Shown: one piece after another, positions 58,014 to 64,000 of the stretch
How positions within the stretch are numbered: the first letter of the stretch is position 1
How the letters are laid out: every line of letters begins with the position of its first letter
Origin: Psychrobacter sp. 28M-43
GTDB lineage: Bacteria > Pseudomonadota > Gammaproteobacteria > Pseudomonadales > Moraxellaceae
Direction: 5' to 3'
Length of the DNA: 64,000 bases
NCBI RefSeq assembly: GCF_014770435.1
Contig: NZ_CP061739.1
Coordinates: 806,001-870,000, forward strand
Made by a program: the position numbers and the translations under genes
The notes under the pieces: generated by a model
Databases searched by the model: none
The model's input: the letters and a program-made list of their open reading frames with translations, nothing else
Told to the model about the DNA's origin: nothing

Positions 58014-59084
58014 ATGCTTACGACCAATCAAACTTTTCAGGGAACGGTTGCTTCGGTATCATCGAGCTTTTTATTCTCGATGATGTTTTTGTTTGGACTG
58101 TTTATGCTGCCCTTAACAGGGACGCAGGTAGCATCATGGCGTGTGCTCATGATGTTGCTCAGTTTGGTGATATTGGTCAGTTTGACTAAGCAGTGGCAAC
58201 GTGTTTTTGATTATATAAAGACGCTAAAGACAGTCAAGGAATGGTTAATATTTATATTGCCAGCGCCAATCCTAGGTGGGCAGATTTGGTTGTTTATGTG
58301 GGCACCGGTCAATGGGTTTGGTCTCGATGTTACGTTGGGCTATTTTTTATTGCCGCTAGTGATGATTGTGCTTGGTCGATTCTTTTACCATGAGTATATG
58401 AGCATTTTACAGTGGGCTGCCGCGATATTTGCAGCGCTTGGCATCGGCTACGATATTGTTCAGTATGGTTCGGTCTCTTGGGTGACACTGTTTGTATGCT
58501 TGGGTTATCCGCCATATTATCTGCTACGGCGTACCCTTTCTGTACCGCCCATTACAGGATTATTGTTTGATTTGACGCTGTTGACACCAGTCGTGCTCAT
58601 CGTGCTTTATATGACGGGCGGTTTTGATGTTGCGGCGCAAGACATGAAGTTCTGGTATCTATTGCCGCTGCTTGGTGCTTTTAGTGCGCTTGCGATGTCG
58701 CTGACGATGATTGCCAGTAGCAAGTTGCCAGTATCGCTGTTTGGGGCATTAAGTTATATCGAGCCAATGCTGTTATTTGTGTTGTCTATCACGGTTCTGA
58801 GTCAAAGCCTTGAAGAAGGTGGTTCGCTCTTTATGTACGGCATGATTACCCTTGCGCTACTGGTTATGATGGCTGATAGCATAAAAGGCTACCTCGTTCG
58901 TCAGCGTAATGACCGCTTGCATGGTTATAGAGAGCTTCAGATTGGCGGCTTTCCACCGCGTCGTCACTTTATCAATCAGCGTATCGATGGCGTGCTAAAA
59001 GCCCATCGTTTTCGCAAGATTCGTCGTTACCAAAAGAAGATGGATAAGATACAGCAAAAAATCGAACAACTTGATGCAAAATAA
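58014..59084 (+). CDS. RarD-type EamA transporter, copy 1
   Basis: A 356-residue inner-membrane protein with about ten helices. The segments VTLGYFLLPLVMIVLGRFFY near residue 113 and PPYYLLRRTLSVPPITGLL near residue 165 resemble RarD of the EamA (DMT) superfamily; substrate unknown. After the last helix it has an unusual basic tail of about 55 residues (HGYRELQIGGFPPRRHF, then KAHRFRKIRRYQKKMDK). The start at 58014 follows AAGGCTGTTGTT, which is shared with copy 2; longer frames would begin inside the terminator. Copy 2 is the same length and aligns without gaps. Confidence 0.9.
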   Translation: MLTTNQTFQGTVASVSSSFLFSMMFLFGLFMLPLTGTQVASWRVLMMLLSLVILVSLTKQWQRVFDYIKTLKTVKEWLIFILPAPILGGQIWLFMWAPVNGFGLDVTLGYFLLPLVMIVLGRFFYHEYMSILQWAAAIFAALGIGYDIVQYGSVSWVTLFVCLGYPPYYLLRRTLSVPPITGLLFDLTLLTPVVLIVLYMTGGFDVAAQDMKFWYLLPLLGAFSALAMSLTMIASSKLPVSLFGALSYIEPMLLFVLSITVLSQSLEEGGSLFMYGMITLALLVMMADSIKGYLVRQRNDRLHGYRELQIGGFPPRRHFINQRIDGVLKAHRFRKIRRYQKKMDKIQQKIEQLDAK

Positions 59085-59240
59085 GCACTTAACTGCATTA
59101 AATTTACTCAATTTAAAAGTTTAGACACTAGATGAACAGTGGCATTGCTTATTCATTCTGACTTTGACATAATGCCGACCATGATGTAAGCCTAATACAT
59201 CAAAAGCGTTCAACTTAGATTGCGCGACGACCTTATATGC

Positions 59241-59281
59241 AAAAGCCTCAGACGTTCTCGTCTGAGGCTTTTGTTTTTTTT
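59241..59281 (+). terminator. Terminator between the two RarD-type genes, a copy of the gyrA terminator
   Basis: AAAAGCCTCAGACG and CGTCTGAGGCTTTT pair perfectly over 14 bp around TTCT, followed by eight Ts after one G. It differs from the gyrA terminator at only a few positions and sits at nearly the same distance before the next gene. Confidence 0.93.
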
Positions 59282-59324
59282 AAAAATTGCCATGGATGTG
59301 CCCCAATCTTTAAAGGCTGTTGTG

Positions 59325-60395
59325 ATGCTGACTACTAACCAAACCTCGCAGGGTACAATCACTGCTGTCGCTGCAAATTTTTTATACTCATTACTGTTCT
59401 TATTTGGTCTACTGCTGCAACCATTATCAGGTACGCAAGTCGCTTCGTGGCGCGTGTTGACAATGTTTTTTAGTCTAGTACTGCTGGTGAGCGTACTAAA
59501 GCAATGGCAGCACATTTTTGATTATCTAAAAACACTAAAGAACGCAAAAGAGTGGTTTCTATTTATATTACCTACACCGATTTTGGGCGCGCAAATCTGG
59601 ATATTTATGTGGGCGCCAGTCAATGGCTTAGGGCTTGAGGTAACGTTGGGTTACTTCCTATATCCGATGACTATGATTGTTGTTGGCAGGTTCTTTTACA
59701 ACGAAGACATGAGCTTACTTCAGTGGGCTGCTATCGTATGTGCAGGTCTTGGTATCGCTTACGATATTTTTGAGTATGGTGCTATTTCTTGGGCGACTTT
59801 GTTTGTTTGCTTGGGTTATCCTCCTTATTATCTACTACGCCGTAAGCTTGCAGTACCGCCTATTACTGGTTTGATTTCAGACCTTATATTGTTATTGCCA
59901 GTGGTATTGGTCGCGCTGTATATGAATGGCGGTTTTGAAGTAGCAATTACTAACCACAAGCTTTGGTATCTGCTGCCGTTATTAGGTATTATCAGTACCG
60001 CTGCGATGTCACTAACGATGGTGGCGAGTCAGAAGCTGCCAGTCTCACTGTTTGGGACTTTGTGCTACCTTGAGCCAATATTCTTGTTCATATTCTCAAT
60101 CGCAATTTTAGATCGCAGCCTACATGATGGTGGTTCTATGCTGATGTATAGCATGATTTTTATCGCATTGCTGATTATGATTGCTGATAGCGCATTAGGT
60201 TATATGGCGCGTAAACGTGAAGACCGCTTACATGGCTACAATGAGCCACAAGTGGGCAGTTTTCCACCACGTCGCCGCCTGAAAAATCGCCGTATCAAAG
60301 GCGTGCTAATCGCGCATCGATTCCGCCAAATCAAAAAATATCAGCAAAAAATAGATAAAATGACGCGCAAGATTGAAGCATTGCATTTAGATTGA
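59325..60395 (+). CDS. RarD-type EamA transporter, copy 2
   Basis: A 356-residue paralogue of the preceding gene, aligned without gaps over the full length and, judged by eye, about two thirds identical. It keeps VTLGYFLYPMTMIVVGRFFY, CLGYPPYYLLRRKLAVPPIT, WYLLPLLG and the basic tail FPPRRRLKNRRIKGVLIAHR. The start at 59325 is homologous to that of copy 1 and follows AAAGGCTGTTGTG. No terminator was seen after it. The pair probably arose by tandem duplication and has diverged; whether the substrates differ is unknown. Confidence 0.9.
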   Translation: MLTTNQTSQGTITAVAANFLYSLLFLFGLLLQPLSGTQVASWRVLTMFFSLVLLVSVLKQWQHIFDYLKTLKNAKEWFLFILPTPILGAQIWIFMWAPVNGLGLEVTLGYFLYPMTMIVVGRFFYNEDMSLLQWAAIVCAGLGIAYDIFEYGAISWATLFVCLGYPPYYLLRRKLAVPPITGLISDLILLLPVVLVALYMNGGFEVAITNHKLWYLLPLLGIISTAAMSLTMVASQKLPVSLFGTLCYLEPIFLFIFSIAILDRSLHDGGSMLMYSMIFIALLIMIADSALGYMARKREDRLHGYNEPQVGSFPPRRRLKNRRIKGVLIAHRFRQIKKYQQKIDKMTRKIEALHLD

Positions 60396-60607
60396 TGTTG
60401 AAGAGTATAGTGTCTTAGGCGTAGGTTGAGATGTGAATTGAACTGACTTGGTAGGCATTGTTTTCCAGTATGTCTGCCAACTCACAGTATTAAAGAAGTA
60501 CAAATTACGCTATTATCGAGAGCAGTAGTGCCACGATCGAGTAAACGTATGGTGCTATATCTGAGATATTATGGCTGATTTACTACAATATATAACTAGG
60601 ACGGTTT

Positions 60608-61276
60608 ATGTTACATCTTCATCATTTAGCAAACTCGCGCTCGTTTCGTATTATCTGGCTGTTGGAAGAGCTCGGCGCCGATTATAAACTGACTTGCTAT
60701 GAGCGCAACAAGGCATACCGTGCTCCTGATAGCTTAAAGCAAGTGCATCCGATTGGTAATGCACCGATACTAGAAGCGGACGATCGTGTGCTGATTGAGT
60801 CAGGGTTTATCATTGAGTATTTGATTAAGCACTATGATAAAGAAGAGCAGTTCAAACCTGATGATAATAACGAAGCAGCATGGGAAGCCTATACGTTTTG
60901 GCTACACTTTGCAGAGGCTTCATTGATGCCCCTGTTGGTCATGCGTTTGGTATTCACCAAAGTAGTGTCTCAGTCGCCCATGCTAATCAAACCTATCAGC
61001 AAAAAAATCCAAGGTCAGATTGAAAAAAATATGATCAGTAGCGGTTTGGAGAAGATGCTAGATATGATGGAGCGTCACTTGCATGAAAATCACTGGTTTG
61101 CAGGTAGCGAATTTAGTGCCGCTGATATTCAAATGCATCTTGCGGTCGTGGGTGCCAATGCTGGTGTAGGTTTAGATCAGAGTAAATATACCAATCTTTT
61201 GAACTGGCTCAAACGCTGCGAAGAACGAGATGCCTTTAAGCGAGCAGAAAAAAAGGGTGGCCGTCTGAATTTTTAG
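60608..61276 (+). CDS. Glutathione S-transferase family protein
   Basis: A 222-residue cytoplasmic protein with a thioredoxin-like N-terminal domain (NSRSFRIIWLLEELGADYKL near residue 8, HPIGNAPILE near residue 53, IESGFIIEYLIKHY) and an all-helical C-terminal domain with FAGSEFSAADIQMHL near residue 167. The Ser in NSRS could be the thiol-activating residue. Substrate is unknown. A strong terminator follows 48 bases after its stop. Confidence 0.9.
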   Translation: MLHLHHLANSRSFRIIWLLEELGADYKLTCYERNKAYRAPDSLKQVHPIGNAPILEADDRVLIESGFIIEYLIKHYDKEEQFKPDDNNEAAWEAYTFWLHFAEASLMPLLVMRLVFTKVVSQSPMLIKPISKKIQGQIEKNMISSGLEKMLDMMERHLHENHWFAGSEFSAADIQMHLAVVGANAGVGLDQSKYTNLLNWLKRCEERDAFKRAEKKGGRLNF

Positions 61277-61324
61277 AGGATACTGGTATAATCCTCTCTC
61301 AACGCTTAAGTAGCCATGTAGACC

Positions 61325-61359
61325 AAAGGCTTTGTTTATGAATAAACAAAGCCTTTTTT
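61325..61359 (+). terminator. Rho-independent terminator close to the next start codon
   Basis: AAAGGCTTTGTTTA and TAAACAAAGCCTTT pair perfectly over 14 bp with loop TGAA and six Ts. It ends only 12 bases before the ATG at 61371, so it terminates the GST transcript just ahead of the next gene. Confidence 0.93.
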
Positions 61360-61370
61360 AGGATAATGTT

Positions 61371-61682
61371 ATGACAGATCTAAATACCTCGAATAAAGAC
61401 CATCTGAAACAAAATAGCCTAGACAAAGATGACAATCAGTCAGCAACTCAAACGTCACTTAATAAGCAAGATACCAGTATGCAAGAAAATAATAGACAGC
61501 AGATTAATAGCCAACAAGTCTCTATCAAGTCGTGGTCACAGAAAATTCTAGTGGTAATTCTGTGTGCAGCGAGCTTTTATGGTGGCTGGAAATCTTACGA
61601 ATCAAATATGGTAAATGAGTGCACCGCCAATGGTGGACAAATGGTTGAAGGTCAAAAAACCATGATATGCCAATTGTCGTAG
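61371..61682 (+). CDS. Small single-pass membrane protein, unknown function
   Basis: A 103-residue protein. The first 55 residues are Asn/Gln/Asp/Ser-rich and disordered in appearance; one hydrophobic segment follows (ILVVILCAASFYGGW, about residues 63-77); the short C-terminus has two Cys (NECTANGG and MICQLS). An AGGA site lies seven bases before the ATG, immediately after the terminator T-run. I do not recognise a family. The Cys pair suggests a periplasmic C-terminus, but topology is inference. Confidence 0.68.
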   Translation: MTDLNTSNKDHLKQNSLDKDDNQSATQTSLNKQDTSMQENNRQQINSQQVSIKSWSQKILVVILCAASFYGGWKSYESNMVNECTANGGQMVEGQKTMICQLS

Positions 61683-61784
61683 CTAGGCATACTCTCCGTT
61701 TATCTTATTTCTGTTATCGTTTTAGAATGAAGAGACGCTCTCGTAAGTCTGAGCCAGTACTCCTGATAAATAAAAGGCATCATT

Positions 61785-62933
61785 ATGCTAAAGCTAACCT
61801 TTTTGGGTACCTCTGCAGGTGTACCGACCAAACAGCGTAATGTGACTGCACTGGCAATAGAGTGTCTGAATCCGCATACCTCTGGCGTACAGCAAGGAAG
61901 TCGTCAACAGAATAATCAGAGTAAGAAATCTCGTCCATGGGTGCTGATTGATTGCGGTGAAGGCACACAGCAGCAGTTGCTACATACCAAACTCTCATTG
62001 CATCAATTGGCTGCTATTTGCATCACTCATGTGCATGGTGACCATTGCTACGGTCTGCCAGGGCTATTAGCAAGCGCTGCTATGTCAGGACGCCGTGAAC
62101 CATTAACTTTGATTGCCCCAAAAGCGATTGCTACTTTGCTTGATGCCATTACCGTCACTACAGAGCTGTATCTACCCTTTGCTCTCGATTTTATCGCGAT
62201 TGAAGAGGTGTTAGCTGAGCAAGGTGATACGAATAAGGTTAACATTAGCTTAAGCGACCAACATCAGCTTGATATTGATATCACGCCGCTATCACATCGG
62301 GTTGCTTCTCATGCCTTTGGTATTACTCAGACTATTAGCCGCCGCATCCTTAATACAGATAAGCTTGTGGCAGATGGTATTCCAGCAAGTGCACTATGGG
62401 GCAAGTTACAGCAAGGCGAAGATGTCACGACTGAGGATAATAGGCAATTGCACTCAGCAGATTATGTCGACGATGAGGTACAGCGGACGCGAGTGGTGAT
62501 AGCAGGAGACAATGATACGCCAAACTGTTTGCGCAAAGCCGTTGTCGATGCGAATTTATTGGTGCATGAAGCGACTTATACCCATGAAGTGCTAACTAAG
62601 ATTCAAGCCAAAAATCCAGACTATGATCCGATGCATAGTAGCGGCCAATTGCTCGGTGAATTTGCACAAGCTGCTGGACTCAAAAATATAATTTTGACCC
62701 ACTTTAGCGCTCGCTATCAGAACTTTGATAATCCAGATAGCGAAACGCCAAATATGGCACATATTCGCCTAGATGCTGAGAGCGTTTATCAAGGTAATCT
62801 TTGGTTAGCCGCAGATTTTGACCAATATATGGTTGATGGTGCAGTTGAGTCGGTAAGCAACCAAGATGGTAGTCAAAAGGGCAGTCAAGAAGAGAATCGC
62901 GTGCAGTATATAGGCTCTGCACGCAATGATTAG
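61785..62933 (+). CDS. rnz: Ribonuclease Z / ElaC-type metallo-beta-lactamase
   Basis: A 382-residue zinc-dependent hydrolase of the RNase Z family, which trims tRNA 3' ends or acts on related RNAs. It begins KLTFLGTSAGVPTKQRNVTA; the metal motif is THVHGDHCYGLPGL near residue 81; other ligands lie in AGDNDTPNC near residue 239, HEATY near residue 258 and LTHFSARY. It is longer than the usual 305-330 residues owing to a Gln/Ser-rich insert (about residues 30-48) and a C-terminal extension. AAAAGG precedes the ATG. Confidence 0.92.
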   Translation: MLKLTFLGTSAGVPTKQRNVTALAIECLNPHTSGVQQGSRQQNNQSKKSRPWVLIDCGEGTQQQLLHTKLSLHQLAAICITHVHGDHCYGLPGLLASAAMSGRREPLTLIAPKAIATLLDAITVTTELYLPFALDFIAIEEVLAEQGDTNKVNISLSDQHQLDIDITPLSHRVASHAFGITQTISRRILNTDKLVADGIPASALWGKLQQGEDVTTEDNRQLHSADYVDDEVQRTRVVIAGDNDTPNCLRKAVVDANLLVHEATYTHEVLTKIQAKNPDYDPMHSSGQLLGEFAQAAGLKNIILTHFSARYQNFDNPDSETPNMAHIRLDAESVYQGNLWLAADFDQYMVDGAVESVSNQDGSQKGSQEENRVQYIGSARND

Positions 62934-62973
62934 ATATGGCTAAGCTTAAATATGATTGAGTGTTAAATATGAC

Positions 62974-63945
62974 CTAGTGCTTACTGTCTTCGATAGCCAA
63001 TTGTGTTTTACCACTCCAAAAACGGCTAAATTGGTAAGCAACTCGTCCTGAGCGACCACCACGTTCTGAGGCCCAACGTAGCGCATCCTTTCTAACCTTA
63101 TCAGGCATAGACTGACTTGCCAAAATGTCCTTAGCATCATTATCCATATCAGCTGAGATTTTTTGCTGCTCTAAATTTAGATAATGCTGAACGATATGCA
63201 AATAAGTCTGCTGATCCATAGGATGGAAGGTGAGGGACAAACCGAACCGATCTGATAATGACACGGTTTCATCAATGGCCTCATAGGGGTTGACTTCATC
63301 CGTCTGCCCATTATAGATATCGACATTGTCTTTCATCATCTGCGGTAGCAAGCGACGGCGATTACTAGTGGCGTAGACCAGTAGTTTGTCTTGCTCAGAG
63401 TCTAGCGAGCCATCGAGAACGCTCTTTAGCGCACGATAGCTTTCGTCTTGACCATTAAAAGCGAGGTCGTCACAGTATACGATATAGCGGCAATGACAAT
63501 CTTCTGGTAGGGCATTAATAGCAGCACGAATCTTATCCAAGACTTGCAGATCATCGCGGGCCACCTCAATAATACGTAAGCCTTCACTATGATGGGCTTG
63601 TAGCAAAGCGCGAATCAATGATGACTTACCGGCACCGCGTGTGCCTGACATCAATACATGGTTGGCAGGGTAACCTTTAATAAACTGGCGGGTATTCTGT
63701 ACCAGTTTCGACTTTTGTGTATCGATACCATGCAAGTCATCTAAGCTTAAAAACAGGTTGACCGACAAAGGCTGCAGGTGACCAGTGCGTCCACCAACCC
63801 AGCGATAAGCAAGCTGACTCGGATCGATTTCAATAGTTGGTGTGACTCGCTCTTGTAAGTACTGACTGAGTAAGTCTAACAAAGGTGCGGGTAGGGCATA
63901 AGTGGGTTGATCAGATGGCGTGGTTGGGATAGTTGGTTGTGACAT
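62974..63945 (-). CDS. DUF815 family AAA+ ATPase
   Basis: A 323-residue protein with an AAA-like core: Walker A MSGTRGAGKSSLIRALL near residue 97, Walker B-like YIVYCDDLAF near residue 151, and a sensor segment LVYATSNRRRLLP near residue 188. The pattern matches DUF815, a bacterial ATPase family of unknown function. The C-terminal helical region ends FSRFWSGKTQLAIEDS. It faces rnz, which ends 40 bases away; no terminator is obvious between them. Confidence 0.9.
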   Translation of the reverse strand: MSQPTIPTTPSDQPTYALPAPLLDLLSQYLQERVTPTIEIDPSQLAYRWVGGRTGHLQPLSVNLFLSLDDLHGIDTQKSKLVQNTRQFIKGYPANHVLMSGTRGAGKSSLIRALLQAHHSEGLRIIEVARDDLQVLDKIRAAINALPEDCHCRYIVYCDDLAFNGQDESYRALKSVLDGSLDSEQDKLLVYATSNRRRLLPQMMKDNVDIYNGQTDEVNPYEAIDETVSLSDRFGLSLTFHPMDQQTYLHIVQHYLNLEQQKISADMDNDAKDILASQSMPDKVRKDALRWASERGGRSGRVAYQFSRFWSGKTQLAIEDSKH

Positions 63946-64000
63946 AGTGGCTCTAGCATTAAGGTTGTCTTTAATACCATACCCAAAAATACAATTAACG
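63946..64000. other. Right-edge intergenic sequence
   Basis: The last 55 bases lie upstream of the DUF815 gene on its minus strand and should include its ribosome site and perhaps its promoter. Nothing else is recognisable. Confidence 0.4.

Overview
The window reads as a chromosomal segment of a Moraxellaceae gammaproteobacterium, most likely Psychrobacter. This is inferred from the protein sequences, from conserved gammaproteobacterial blocks (hisZ-purA; rlmN-pilF-rodZ-ispG-hisS-yfgM-bamB-der), and from surE-nlpD with no rpoS visible next to it. No phage, insertion sequence with a transposase, or CRISPR array was seen. Almost everything is chromosomal housekeeping on the plus strand; the most variable part is the left end.

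Region 1 (1-8207) is the distal end of a surface-polysaccharide or glycan locus. It holds a left-truncated polysaccharide pyruvyl transferase, four glycosyltransferases (two GT2, two GT4), an EpsG/Wzy-type membrane polymerase, a PglC-like phosphoglycosyl transferase and a DegT-type sugar aminotransferase, all co-directional and mostly overlapping or closely spaced. It stops at the core gene folD.

Region 2 (8490-15830) holds folD, a PsiE-like membrane protein, a CorA metal transporter and a DUF2237 protein (both minus strand), hisZ-purA and ndk. Region 3 (16344-26272) is the rlmN to der block: RNA methylation, type IV pilus assembly, cell shape, isoprenoids, His-tRNA synthesis, outer-membrane protein assembly and ribosome maturation. 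It is followed by a histidine kinase with a degenerate receiver, a D,D-carboxypeptidase and a small exported protein (26479-30736).

Region 4 (31277-34387) holds surE, an nlpD-like LysM/LytM lipoprotein and an MltB-like lytic transglycosylase. Region 5 (34794-41859) is a nearly complete molybdenum cofactor cluster, moeA-moaA-moaB-mobA-moaC-moaD-moaE, joined to modA-modB; the ATPase gene modC is not in the window. Two tRNA genes (Asp, Val) follow on the minus strand with a near-consensus promoter that diverges from a cardiolipin synthase gene.

Region 6 (42490-64000) holds cls, a tail-anchored Sel1-repeat protein, waaA-rsmE, an Fe(III) ABC transporter (fbpABC type) with a possible Fur-controlled promoter, cmoM, a three-segment membrane protein, an unlisted 59-residue cysteine-rich exported protein, gyrA, two tandem RarD-type transporters that appear to have been duplicated together with the gyrA terminator, a GST, a small membrane protein, an RNase Z and a DUF815 ATPase.

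The most notable structures not explained by genes are the duplicated terminator-plus-transporter unit (57921-60395), a 108-bp element with 19-bp inverted ends between fbpA and fbpB, a 71-nt palindrome near the D,D-carboxypeptidase gene, and several short intergenic tandem repeats (9 bp x5, 21 bp x4, 17 bp x2). I found no clearly new multi-gene system. The best leads are the pseudo-receiver kinase, ModAB without ModC, the RarD duplication and the small cysteine-rich protein.
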